Positions 37,410-47,064 are shown, counted from the first letter of the stretch. The stretch is 64,000 nt of DNA from CAUZFZ01 sp963579025 (GCA_963579025.1 CAUZFZ010000002.1:1-64000); one strand, 5' to 3'. The notes: generated by a model not told the origin, from the sequence alone. Made by a program: numbers and translations.

Positions 37410-39812
37410 ATGACGTACCAGCCGCAACCAGTCGATACTTCTGATGTCAGACTGTCATCTGATATCAGTGACTTGACCGAGGAAATCGCCCGGCATGCTC
37501 ACGACGTCTGGGCACAGCAACGGATTGATGACGGCTGGGTCTGGGGCGCCACCCGGGATGACAACGCAAAGCAGCATCCGTGCCTGGTGCCGTACGAAGA
37601 GCTGGACGGTTCGGAACAGCAGTACGACCGCAGCGCCGCCCTGGAATCACTGAAGTTCGTGGTCGCACGTGGCTACCGAATTACGATGCCGTCCGGTGCG
37701 CAACACGTTCGCACGGGTAGCGAAGCGAGTGACACAGCCGCGGCGGAGGAGCTACTTGATCAATTGCGTGCGGCTGGGGAGCAGGCTTCGCAAGCACCCT
37801 CCGAGGAGCAGGTCGCTCTTGAACTCCCCACACTGCTGCAGGTCTGGAACTCGCGGCGCGAAGAGGATCGGGCATGGCGGTGCCTGCCGGAATTGTACCA
37901 ACACCTGGGGCGTCGCTTTCTCAAACTGGGTGAAGCTCCGCTCGCTCGGGAGGTGGCCCAGGCGGCACTGGAACTCGCGGAAGCAGATGAGTCCGGCCAG
38001 TCGTACCTGCTGTGGAACGAAGACATCAGCCTGCGGCAGATTTATGGTCTGGCTCTGGCTCGCTCGGGCAACACTCACGACGCGCAGCAGGTTCTCCTGA
38101 AGCTCAAGGAGGATGGTCATCTCGACGAAGAGACGCTTGGCATTCTGGCCCGGACATACAAGGACCAGGCGTTTCTGCATCCCAGCGGCGAGACCGAACG
38201 GCGCGACCTGCTGAGAACGTCGGCGAAGATCTACCGCGAGGCCTCCGCGAAGTCCGATGGATTCTGGACTGCGATTAACGTCGCAACGCTCGAACGTCTG
38301 CTCGACGAAACGGCCGAGTCGGACAGCATCGCTCGCCACGTCCAGACGGAGTGCCTGGCCGACCTGGAGCGAATTCGAAGCCTGGACGTCAGCCCGGAGG
38401 AGACGTACTGGCACTTGGCCACTCTGGGAGAAGTCGCGCTGAATCTGGGAGAACTCGATGAGGCAGGACAGCATTACCAGGCGGCGTATCAGGCGGCGCC
38501 CAGGAATTTCGGCGACATCAACACGACACGTCGCCAGGCTGGCTGGCTGCTCGACTACTGGACAACTCAGGGACGTCTCTCAAACACCGACGCCGGATTG
38601 CTCGACCAGTGGCTGCCGATCCCGCGTGTTGTCGTCTTCGCCGGGCACATGATCGATCGGCCGAATCGCACTCCGGCGAGGTTGCCGGCCGCGCTTGCCG
38701 GTTCAGTCCGACAGTCAATCCGCACCTGGCTGACTGACAACCGGGCCTTGATTGGTTATTCGTCGGCCGCGTGCGGAGCGGACCTGTTGTTCCAGCAAGC
38801 CGTTCAGGAACTCGGTGGCGAGTCACGGATCGTCTTACCTTACGATGAGGATCAGTTCAAAGCCGAGAGTGTGGCGTTCGCCGGGGAAGAATGGTCAACG
38901 CTGTTTGACGAAGTCCTGTCGAGGGCGACTCAGGTGGTCATCGCGTCTCCCCGGAGAACTCAGGGAGACGGCATCGGCTATGACTATGCCAACCTGATCC
39001 TGCACGGTCTGGCGACGGTGCGGGCCACGGAACTCGGGAGCAACGCGGGAGAGCCGGTCGGACTGGTGGTGTGGGATGGCAGTCCGGGAGATGGTGTGGG
39101 AGGCACAGCGAGTGTCGTGCAACGCTGGCGCAGTCTGGGCATGGATGTGGATCAGGTCGACGTGTCAACGGCTGAATCCAATCACACCGGTGTGCTGCCC
39201 ATCGTGAAGAATCCGCTGCCGCCCGATATTGTGTGCGAAGGCCCCGACTGCCCTGTCACCAGCACGCGCATCATGGCCATGCTGTTCGGAGATGCGGTCA
39301 ATTTCAGCCAGCTCGACGAGGAACAGGTCGGTCGATTCCTGCAGCATTTCATGACTCCAATCGCCGAAATTGTCCGCACGTACGGCGATGCCAACGTTGT
39401 CAGAAATACGTGGGGAGATGGACTCTACCTGGTCTTCGACCACGTCCGCGCGGCGGGCCTGTGTGCACTGGATATCTGCGACTTCGTCCGCCGTCAGATT
39501 ACGAACGACGAGTGGCAGAAGCAGCAGCTGCCCGCGAATCTCAATATCCGACTGGCGCTGCATGCCGGGCCTGTGTTCGGTTGCGTGGACCCGTTTACCA
39601 ACCAGCAGAACTATACCGGCACGCACGTCAGCCGCGCTGCACGGCTGGAGCCCAGGACACCTCCGGGAGAGGTCTACGCCAGTGAGGCGTTCGCTGCCTT
39701 ATGCGCCGAATACCGGGTGGACGAATTCAGTTGCGACTACGTCAAGCAACTCGCCTGGGCCAAGCACTACGGCTCGTTCCCAACATTCGTCCTGCGTCGC
39801 AAGCCGACTTGA
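37410..39812 (+). CDS. RyR-TPR-SLOG-like-class III nucleotide cyclase fusion protein
   Basis: The 800-residue protein starts at the ATG at 37410, 58 bp after the giant gene; an earlier in-frame ATG at 37335 would overlap that gene. Residues 23-97 match the RyR repeat ('GWVWGATRDDNAKQHPCLVP', 'LESLKFVVARGYRI'). Residues about 130-385 are TPR-like and resemble the MAP3K TRAFs-binding (DUF4071) region. Residues 405-585 look like a Rossmann SLOG-type nucleotide-binding domain ('VVVFAGHMID', 'GYSSAACGADLLFQQAVQEL'). Residues 620-790 are a class III adenylate/guanylate cyclase domain with metal aspartates D628 and D670. At purine-choice or transition-state positions it has N666, N734 and S741, while R745 is kept. 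No membrane helix is seen. A soluble ligand-sensing signalling protein is the likely role. Confidence 0.88.
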   Translation: MTYQPQPVDTSDVRLSSDISDLTEEIARHAHDVWAQQRIDDGWVWGATRDDNAKQHPCLVPYEELDGSEQQYDRSAALESLKFVVARGYRITMPSGAQHVRTGSEASDTAAAEELLDQLRAAGEQASQAPSEEQVALELPTLLQVWNSRREEDRAWRCLPELYQHLGRRFLKLGEAPLAREVAQAALELAEADESGQSYLLWNEDISLRQIYGLALARSGNTHDAQQVLLKLKEDGHLDEETLGILARTYKDQAFLHPSGETERRDLLRTSAKIYREASAKSDGFWTAINVATLERLLDETAESDSIARHVQTECLADLERIRSLDVSPEETYWHLATLGEVALNLGELDEAGQHYQAAYQAAPRNFGDINTTRRQAGWLLDYWTTQGRLSNTDAGLLDQWLPIPRVVVFAGHMIDRPNRTPARLPAALAGSVRQSIRTWLTDNRALIGYSSAACGADLLFQQAVQELGGESRIVLPYDEDQFKAESVAFAGEEWSTLFDEVLSRATQVVIASPRRTQGDGIGYDYANLILHGLATVRATELGSNAGEPVGLVVWDGSPGDGVGGTASVVQRWRSLGMDVDQVDVSTAESNHTGVLPIVKNPLPPDIVCEGPDCPVTSTRIMAMLFGDAVNFSQLDEEQVGRFLQHFMTPIAEIVRTYGDANVVRNTWGDGLYLVFDHVRAAGLCALDICDFVRRQITNDEWQKQQLPANLNIRLALHAGPVFGCVDPFTNQQNYTGTHVSRAARLEPRTPPGEVYASEAFAALCAEYRVDEFSCDYVKQLAWAKHYGSFPTFVLRRKPT

Positions 39813-39952
39813 TTGCTGTACGGGATCGTATTTCGCCGGGCACACAAAAATCGGTTGTCCCAATTTTCAACCGGTTGCGTTGGTGACTCTCAACTCTCTC
39901 CGACGACGGCACGCGGTTGTCGCTCAGACCCAGACGTTCCGAACAGCATCGA

Positions 39953-40441
39953 TCAGCCTTCGAGCTTTGGATACCAGAGCTCTTCAAGTCGGGTGGGAGA
40001 CGTTTCCTCGATTTCTTCCCAGTGTTCGATGTCGATTGCCAGGTGCGCCCAGCACGACGTGGGGAATCCGTCGACAGGCCCCCCCATGATTTCAGCGAAG
40101 CGATGGAAGCCCGGATTGTGGCCGACGATCAGAGCGATCTGGTGTTCTTCCGGAAGACAGCGGACCACTTCGAGGATGTCGCCGGTATACGCTTCGTAAA
40201 GACCGTCCGTGGTCACGATCTCGCGGTCGTATTCGCAGGCCTCGGCCACGAGGATGGCTGTGTTGTGTGCTCGTCTGGCACTCGAACTGACGACGATGTC
40301 GGGAACGAGTCCTCGTTCGACCAGGACCTCACCGACTCGTGTCGAGTCCCGCGTGCCTCGCCCGGCCAGGCTGCGTTTGTGGTCTGTCACTCCGGCCGGA
40401 TGGTCTGACTTGCCGTGTCGCAGAACGATCAGTGTTTTCAT
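39953..40441 (-). CDS. sixA: SixA-type phosphohistidine phosphatase
   Basis: The 162-residue protein belongs to the histidine phosphatase superfamily. Its short length and 'LIVLRHGKSD' (catalytic H9) mark the SixA branch; the second catalytic His is H108 in 'LIVGHNPGF'. SixA removes phosphate from phosphohistidine in phosphotransfer proteins such as HPt domains or NPr. It is the last gene of the minus-strand group after leuD, with a 39-bp gap, so it is probably cotranscribed; the link with leucine synthesis is not explained. Confidence 0.9.
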   Translation of the reverse strand: MKTLIVLRHGKSDHPAGVTDHKRSLAGRGTRDSTRVGEVLVERGLVPDIVVSSSARRAHNTAILVAEACEYDREIVTTDGLYEAYTGDILEVVRCLPEEHQIALIVGHNPGFHRFAEIMGGPVDGFPTSCWAHLAIDIEHWEEIEETSPTRLEELWYPKLEG

Positions 40442-40480
40442 TTGAACAGGCTCCTGAGTCGCAAACGTAATGTCCGGCGA

Positions 40481-41083
40481 CTACGAGGCAAACCCACTGA
40501 CGTACGGCAACTGCGATGCGGTCGTCTGAACCGCGTCCTTGCCTTCCAGTAACTGAGCCAGGAAATCCCAGTTGCCTGTTGTCAGGGCCGACCGGGCCGA
40601 CTCGGGCATGCTGGCGGAGAACGACTGGTCGCCGATCTGCACAGTCTGCGTTTCCAGACTGACGGTGATCTCGGCGGATGGGTCGTTCTGAATCGCGTCG
40701 CACAGGGCCTGCAGGTCATCAGTCGATGCGGTCAAGACCGGGATGCCCAGTGACGTGCAGTTGCCGAAGAAGATCTCAGCGAACGACTCGGCGATGATCG
40801 CTTTGATGCCCCATCGCATCAGCGACTGCGGCGCGTGTTCGCGCGAGGAACCACAGCCGAAATTGCGACGGCTGATCAGCACGCTGGCGTTCTGAAACCG
40901 CTCGTCATTGAAGGGGTGATTCGGGTCCTGCTGCCGATCATCTTCGAACGCATGCTCGCCGATACCATCGAACGTCACACAACGCAGGTAACGCGCCGGG
41001 ATAATGCGGTCGGTGTCGATGTCGTCCATCAACAGTGGAATGCCAGTTCCAGTGATCTCGCGGATTTCGCGGATTTCGCTCAT
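40481..41083 (-). CDS. leuD: 3-isopropylmalate dehydratase small subunit
   Basis: The 200-residue protein shows the LeuD swivelling domain: 'DTDRIIPARYLRCVTFDGIG', 'RNFGCGSSREHAPQSLMRWG' and 'AIIAESFAEIFFGNCTSLGI'. With LeuC (41644-43065) it converts 2-isopropylmalate to 3-isopropylmalate in leucine synthesis. Length and motifs match the family. It is separated from leuC by the protease gene and a palindromic repeat. Confidence 0.97.
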   Translation of the reverse strand: MSEIREIREITGTGIPLLMDDIDTDRIIPARYLRCVTFDGIGEHAFEDDRQQDPNHPFNDERFQNASVLISRRNFGCGSSREHAPQSLMRWGIKAIIAESFAEIFFGNCTSLGIPVLTASTDDLQALCDAIQNDPSAEITVSLETQTVQIGDQSFSASMPESARSALTTGNWDFLAQLLEGKDAVQTTASQLPYVSGFAS

Positions 41084-41140
41084 TACGTTTTCTCTATTGT
41101 TTTGTCTGGGTTGGCTCGAGAAATAACTGACTGTCCGATT

Positions 41141-41178
41141 CCCCTCTCCCTAACCCTCTCCCCAGGGGGGAGAGGGGA
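41141..41178. repeat. CCCTCTCCC palindromic repeat, copy 1
   Basis: The arms CCCCTCTCCC and its complement enclose TAACCCTCTCCCC and a G-run. A close copy lies at 44907-44944. Similarity extends on both sides, from TGTCCGAT before to TTCTTGAG after, making a repeat of about 75 bp. It sits in the 123-bp gap between the protease gene and leuD and could form a hairpin within the operon transcript. Confidence 0.8.
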
Positions 41179-41206
41179 CATTGGACGGTCAGTTCTTGAG
41201 CGATCC

Positions 41207-41626
41207 TTAGTAGAGTTCCAGAACCTGCTCACCACCGTGGGCAGGGTTGCCAATAAGTCGCCTGCCCTGCAGGTCGACCACAAGGTCCATCATTTCCAGC
41301 GGAATTTGACCGATCAGTATCGGAACTTCATCCGGCACTTCAACGACATCGACCGTACAGAAACGATCCATCACGGTCAGTTTGACCGCTTCGTAAATGT
41401 TGACAGGTCCCACACCCTGACTGGATGTGGCCTGTTTCTGAGCGACCTTTTTCAGACCAAGTTGTTCGATGCACTTGCTCGGGAGTGCCAGCGTGGTGGC
41501 GCCGGTGTCGACCAGCGCGTCATCCACCTCGACACGCCGTACGTCTGCGTCCTCAAGCTGACCGTCTTCAGTCGCCCAAAGATCTCGCATGTTTTCAATT
41601 GTGGCTTCCGTGAGTACTCGTCCCAC
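41207..41626 (-). CDS. Retropepsin-like (clan AA) aspartic protease
   Basis: The 139-residue protein probably starts at the GTG at 41626: GGGAGGATA lies 5 bases upstream, and a start further up would run deep into leuC. 'ALVDTGATTLALP' is the active-site loop with catalytic D40. 'PILIGQIPLEMMDLVVDLQ' matches the second conserved block of single-domain retropepsin-like proteases, which act as homodimers. The substrate is unknown. The gene lies 17 bp after leuC and before leuD, so it is inside the leu operon. Confidence 0.85.
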   Translation of the reverse strand: MGRVLTEATIENMRDLWATEDGQLEDADVRRVEVDDALVDTGATTLALPSKCIEQLGLKKVAQKQATSSQGVGPVNIYEAVKLTVMDRFCTVDVVEVPDEVPILIGQIPLEMMDLVVDLQGRRLIGNPAHGGEQVLELY

Positions 41627-41643
41627 GACATATCCTCCCACGA

Positions 41644-43065
<1,422 letters not shown>

Positions 43066-43818
43066 CAGCGACTTCTTGCCTGACGGGTCGCAATGACTGC
43101 GACGGTGACCGGAACGAAAAAGACAGAAAACACAGCATTTGCCGACACATCAAAGACCGTGAATGTTCAGTCCGAGTGCGTCGGGCGGGCATCGGGAATT
43201 GTTGATTATAGGCCATCCGAACGTGATTTCGACCAACGCGTTGCCGCAGGACGGATTGGCGACCGTCGATTGATCTCGACGCTGTGAAAACTGTCGGATC
43301 CGTGAAACAATTTGACGCACCGTCTCTCTGTTTCCACAGCAACGCCTTGCCAGATCGGACGACCGAATGCGCCGCACTCTCCTCCCAGGTCTGCTGATAC
43401 TGGCCTTGTCATCTCCGTCGGCCGCGGCTCGTCGGCCATGCACGTTCTCGAAGATCGCGTCTGTTTCCGGGACTTTTTTTCGGGAAGGGCCTTCTGAACC
43501 CGACGCAGACGGTAACCCAGACGATTCAGAATCGCGCCCACCGGTGGCACTCCCGCTCTGTTCGCATACAACGAGCAACCCGCGACAGAGATCGAACCAA
43601 AGTCAAGCTGTGTACTCAGACATTATGGTATGGAGAATGTCGCGTATCCGGGACGCGATCCCGTTCCGCTGTCGGCTGAGCAGCCGTTGGTTTTGCGCCA
43701 TCGCTTGGTCATCCATCGCGGTGACGTCGCTGCATCCCGTATTGCCGATCACGAGCAGGCCTACGGCGCCAGCTCGCCAGAACTGAATCAACACGACTGA
43801 CACCAAGGCTCAATAACG
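43066..43818. other. Gene-poor region with a duplicated gene fragment
   Basis: No intact gene is convincing here. A short plus-strand frame from 43367 begins like a signal peptide ('MRRTLLPGLLILALSSPSAA') but then turns to low-quality sequence and enters the duplicated fragment at 43539-43610. The stretch looks like remodelled intergenic DNA and holds the promoters of leuC and of the PLP-enzyme gene. Confidence 0.6.
43539..43610 (+). pseudogene. Duplicated 3' fragment of the neighbouring PLP-enzyme gene
   Basis: These 72 bases match 44808-44879, the last codons of the PLP-enzyme gene, with four mismatches (68 of 72). Translated in the same register it reads 'TGGTPALFAYNEQPATEIEP'. The stop codon is not preserved. 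It is the tail of a former second copy or the scar of a local duplication. Confidence 0.9.
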
Positions 43819-44880
43819 ATGACAGAGACCAGCGCTGTCTACACGGCTGACGACTTACTTAAACGTCTCGCCGAGTTGCCGCGATTCCCACTCGCTCATT
43901 TGCCGACCCCTCTGGAATATCTGCCGCGGTTTTCGCAGGCTCTGGGCGGTCCGCGAGTCTGGATCAAGCGAGACGACTGCACCGGTCTGGCGTTTGGAGG
44001 CAATAAGGCTCGCCACAACGAATTCATTATTGCCGACGCTCTGGAGCAGGGCGCCGACACGGTTGTCTGGGGGGCCGGAGTTCAAAGCAACAACTGCCGA
44101 CAGACGGCGGCAGCCTGTGCGAAAGCTGGACTGGCGTGTCATCTGGTACTCGGTCGAGGAAAACCGGCTGACGGACCTGACCCTGTGCAGGGCAATCTGT
44201 TGCTTGACCACCTTGTCGGAGCGAGTATCGAAATCGTTGACGAAGCAGAAGGACCGGACGTTGATGCGAAGATTGCCCTGGCCGCCGATCGGCTGCGTGG
44301 TCAGGGATGCCGGGTGTATGAGCGCCTGCCGAAAATTGTGAAACCTCTGGCTGCACTCAGCTATGTGACTGCAGTGATTGAGTTACTCGAACAGGCCGCT
44401 CAGGCGGACGTGACGCCGAGCGCACTTTACGTCTGTTCGGCCGGCTCGACCGGAGCGGGAATCTCTCTGGCTACCGTGGCACTCGGGCAGACGTTTGCTG
44501 TTCAGCACATCACACCAATCGTATGGCCGTGGGATACTCAAGCCGTCATGACAGACATCGCCAACGGCGCGGCAGAACGGCTGGGAATCAAGACGCGACT
44601 GGAACCCACCGACATCAATGTCACGGAAGAGTATGTTGGAGTTGCTTACGGCGTTCCAACGCCAGAGTGTCTGGAAGCCATCGCGCTCCTGGCCCGCACC
44701 GAAGGGATTCTGCTTGACCCCTCGTACAGCGGTAAGAGTATGGCCGGCCTGATTGACCACATCCGCGATGGCCGCTTCTCATCCGATCAAGATGTCGTGT
44801 TTATTCACACCGGTGGCACTCCTGCTCTGTTCGCATACAACGAGCAACTCGCGACAGAGATTGAACCAAAGTCAATCTGA
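43819..44880 (+). CDS. D-cysteine desulfhydrase / ACC deaminase family PLP enzyme
   Basis: The 353-residue protein is a fold-type II PLP enzyme. K63 in 'GLAFGGNKARHNEF' is the Schiff-base lysine, preceded by 'WIKRDDCTG'. 'VQSNNCRQTAAACAKAGL' and 'CSAGSTGAGISLATVALG' form the substrate and phosphate loops, and 'FIHTGGTPALFAY' is the conserved end. The family includes ACC deaminase, D-cysteine desulfhydrase and L-cysteate sulfo-lyase, which cannot be told apart from this sequence alone. It leads a plus-strand run with an aspartoacylase-like gene and an aldo/keto reductase. Its last 72 bases are duplicated upstream. Confidence 0.9.
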   Translation: MTETSAVYTADDLLKRLAELPRFPLAHLPTPLEYLPRFSQALGGPRVWIKRDDCTGLAFGGNKARHNEFIIADALEQGADTVVWGAGVQSNNCRQTAAACAKAGLACHLVLGRGKPADGPDPVQGNLLLDHLVGASIEIVDEAEGPDVDAKIALAADRLRGQGCRVYERLPKIVKPLAALSYVTAVIELLEQAAQADVTPSALYVCSAGSTGAGISLATVALGQTFAVQHITPIVWPWDTQAVMTDIANGAAERLGIKTRLEPTDINVTEEYVGVAYGVPTPECLEAIALLARTEGILLDPSYSGKSMAGLIDHIRDGRFSSDQDVVFIHTGGTPALFAYNEQLATEIEPKSI

Positions 44881-44906
44881 CAATCCACACGAAACGGTTG
44901 TCCGAT

Positions 44907-44944
44907 CCCCCTCTCCCTAACCCTCTCCCCGCGGGGGAGAGGGG
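44907..44944. repeat. CCCTCTCCC palindromic repeat, copy 2
   Basis: Same element as at 41141-41178, in the same plus-strand orientation: CCCCTCTCCC, TAACCCTCTCCCC, then the complementary G-rich arm. It is preceded by TGTCCGAT and followed by a TTCTTGAG word, as in copy 1. It lies 27 bp after the PLP-enzyme stop codon. Confidence 0.8.
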
Positions 44945-45007
44945 ACCTCGGATCGTTGTTTCTTGAGTATCGGCCCCACAAACTTTGTTCCGGAATTCGC
45001 ACAACAC

Positions 45008-46015
45008 ATGACAAGCAAGACCCGCATTACATGCGAAGTGAACTTCGATCAGGATGGCAAACAAACAGGCTTCCTGCGGCTTCCACACTCGGTGCATCGG
45101 TCCGCATACGGATGGATCGCCATCCCGATCATTGTCATCAGGAACGGTGACGGACCGACCGTCCTGTTAACCGCGGGCAATCATGGTGACGAGTACGAAG
45201 GGCAGCTCGCGTTGATGAAACTGTGTCAGGAACTGGAGCCTGACATGGTCTGCGGCCGGATCATCATGCTGCCATCCGCGAACTATCCAGCTGCGATCGC
45301 CGGATTGCGGACGTCACCGATTGATGACCTGAATCTCAATCGATCATTCCCCGGCGATCCGGACGGGCGGCCGACGTCAGCCATCGCGCACTACATCGAG
45401 ACCGAGCTGCTTGCGATTTCAGACTATGCCGTCGATCTGCATTCAGGCGGGAGTTCTTTGATGTATCTGCCCAGTGCACTTGCTCAGCGCGCGAAAGACG
45501 GTGAACTCGCCGCCAGGCAACAAGCGATGCTGAATGTGTTCGCCGCGCCGTTGTCCTATTACGCAGTTGCCGGAGTCGAAGATCGCACCATGCTGGCCGG
45601 CGCTCAGCGTTGCGGAGTTGCTGCGATCGGAACGGAACTGGGCGGGTCGGGAACCACGTCTGTTCATTCGCTGAACGTGGCAGAACGGGGTGTCCGACGT
45701 GTGTTGAAACATCTCGGCAGCGTCCCGGATATGATCGTCGACGACGATCTCCCACCGACTCGAATGATGGAAGTGCGCGACACCAGTTACTACGTCTACA
45801 GTCCTGACTATGGAGTGTGGGAGCCGCTGGTGGATCTGGGCGACGACGTGAAAGCGGGTCAGCCAGCGGCGGCCGTGTATGTGCCCCAGACTCCGTGGCG
45901 AGAACCTGTCATTACGCAATTCGAACACGACGGCACAATCATCTGCCGACGTGTTCCCGGACCGGTCGAACGAGGCGACTGCCTGTTCCATCTGGCCACG
46001 GACTGCGACACGTAG
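45008..46015 (+). CDS. Succinylglutamate desuccinylase/aspartoacylase family deacylase (DoeB-like)
   Basis: The 335-residue protein is taken from the ATG at 45008; an in-frame ATG at 44963 is possible. The zinc site is H59 and E62 in 'TAGNHGDEYEGQ' and H145 in 'DLHSGG'; R112 in 'NLNRSFPG' should bind the substrate carboxylate. The layout resembles DoeB, which deacetylates N-acetyl-diaminobutyrate in ectoine breakdown, but no other ectoine gene is present. A general N-acyl-amino-acid deacylase is the safer call. It follows the PLP-enzyme gene and a CCCTCTCCC repeat. Confidence 0.87.
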   Translation: MTSKTRITCEVNFDQDGKQTGFLRLPHSVHRSAYGWIAIPIIVIRNGDGPTVLLTAGNHGDEYEGQLALMKLCQELEPDMVCGRIIMLPSANYPAAIAGLRTSPIDDLNLNRSFPGDPDGRPTSAIAHYIETELLAISDYAVDLHSGGSSLMYLPSALAQRAKDGELAARQQAMLNVFAAPLSYYAVAGVEDRTMLAGAQRCGVAAIGTELGGSGTTSVHSLNVAERGVRRVLKHLGSVPDMIVDDDLPPTRMMEVRDTSYYVYSPDYGVWEPLVDLGDDVKAGQPAAAVYVPQTPWREPVITQFEHDGTIICRRVPGPVERGDCLFHLATDCDT

Positions 46016-46023
46016 GAAGAAGT

Positions 46024-46090
46024 CGCGGATGACGCTGATTTTGCGGATGTTCGCTGATCCGTTACATCCGCCAAATCAGCGTCATCCGCG
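46024..46090. repeat. 67-bp palindrome of the 'CGCGGATGA' type
   Basis: Arms of 27 bases (CGCGGATGACGCTGATTT... and its complement) pair at 26 positions around a 13-base centre. It starts 8 bp after the stop codon of the deacylase gene. It could act as an RNA hairpin protecting the transcript end, although no T-run follows. A shorter relative lies at 10254-10291. Confidence 0.85.
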
Positions 46091-46162
46091 GTCCGTTCTT
46101 CGGCGCTTTGTGCAAAGTCAAGTAATCAGGGCCAGATAACGGTCCTGTAGAAACTGACGGCA

Positions 46163-47056
46163 ATGATTACAAAGACTCTCGGCCGGACTGGCCTTGAAGT
46201 GACACAGCTCGGTTACGGCAGTATGGGAATTCGCGGGCCCAGGACGTGGGGTGTGCGCGTCGTGAGCGAAGAAGCGGCGGACGAGTTCCTGAACGCAGTG
46301 CTCGATTCCGGTATCAACTTCATCGACACCTCGCCCGACTATGGAATCAGCGAAGAGCGTATTGGCCGGTACATCAGCTCGCGCCGCAACGAATTCCACC
46401 TGGCGACAAAATGCGGCTGCGTGTACACGCAGCATGACGATCATCTTGAGATTGATCACGTCTGGGAAAAGGACGTCCTGAAGCGAAACATCGAGACCAG
46501 CCTGCAGCGTCTGCAGACAGATCATGTGGACATCCTGCAATTCCACGGAGGCGACGCTGAAACGATCCAGCGGGCTGGCCTGATCGACACGCTGCTGGGT
46601 TTTCGCGACAAGGGCCTGATCCGATTCATCGGAGCTTCCAGCAGCCTGCCACATCTACCTGGCCTCATCGACCTGGGCGTGTTTGACACTTTCCAGATCC
46701 CCTATTCGTGCCTGGCTCCTCAACATCATGACCTGATCACGCGAGCCGCGGAAACCGGTGCGGGAATTATCATCCGGGGAGGCATCGCGCAGGGCGGACC
46801 GGATGCCGAAATCCAGCGACCCGCACTGAACGATGTCTGGTCTCGTGCGAATCTCGACGAGGTTCTGCCCGAAGGAGTGAAGCGGGCCGAACTGATTCTG
46901 CGATACACATTTGCGCACCCGCACTGCCACACGACGATCGTAGGGACGTGTGATCCTGCTCATCTGGCTGAAAACCTGGCTGCCAGTGCACAAGGTCCGT
47001 TGCCGGTGGACTTATATGACGAGGTGACATCGCGCGTGTCCGCATTGGATGACTGA
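46163..47056 (+). CDS. Aldo/keto reductase family oxidoreductase
   Basis: The 297-residue protein has the AKR catalytic tetrad: D55 and Y60 in 'FIDTSPDYG', K83 in 'LATKCG', and H128 in 'LQFHGG'. The NADPH-binding end contains 'TIVGTCDPAHLAENLAA'. AKR enzymes reduce aldehydes and ketones with NADPH; many members of this branch are of unknown substrate. It converges on icd with only 8 bp between the stop codons. Confidence 0.92.
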   Translation: MITKTLGRTGLEVTQLGYGSMGIRGPRTWGVRVVSEEAADEFLNAVLDSGINFIDTSPDYGISEERIGRYISSRRNEFHLATKCGCVYTQHDDHLEIDHVWEKDVLKRNIETSLQRLQTDHVDILQFHGGDAETIQRAGLIDTLLGFRDKGLIRFIGASSSLPHLPGLIDLGVFDTFQIPYSCLAPQHHDLITRAAETGAGIIIRGGIAQGGPDAEIQRPALNDVWSRANLDEVLPEGVKRAELILRYTFAHPHCHTTIVGTCDPAHLAENLAASAQGPLPVDLYDEVTSRVSALDD

Positions 47057-47064
47057 CAAGGCCA

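Noticed and set aside
43603..43806. 67-residue minus-strand frame with a lipobox-like start ('LLVIGNTGC')
   Set aside because: The hydrophobic start is suggestive, but the frame is short, begins next to the PLP-enzyme gene, overlaps the rearranged region, and the rest has no protein-like pattern.
45008..46015. Assignment of the deacylase as DoeB of ectoine degradation
   Set aside because: The enzyme family fits, but no doeA, eutB/C or ectoine transport genes lie nearby, so the specific pathway is not supported.
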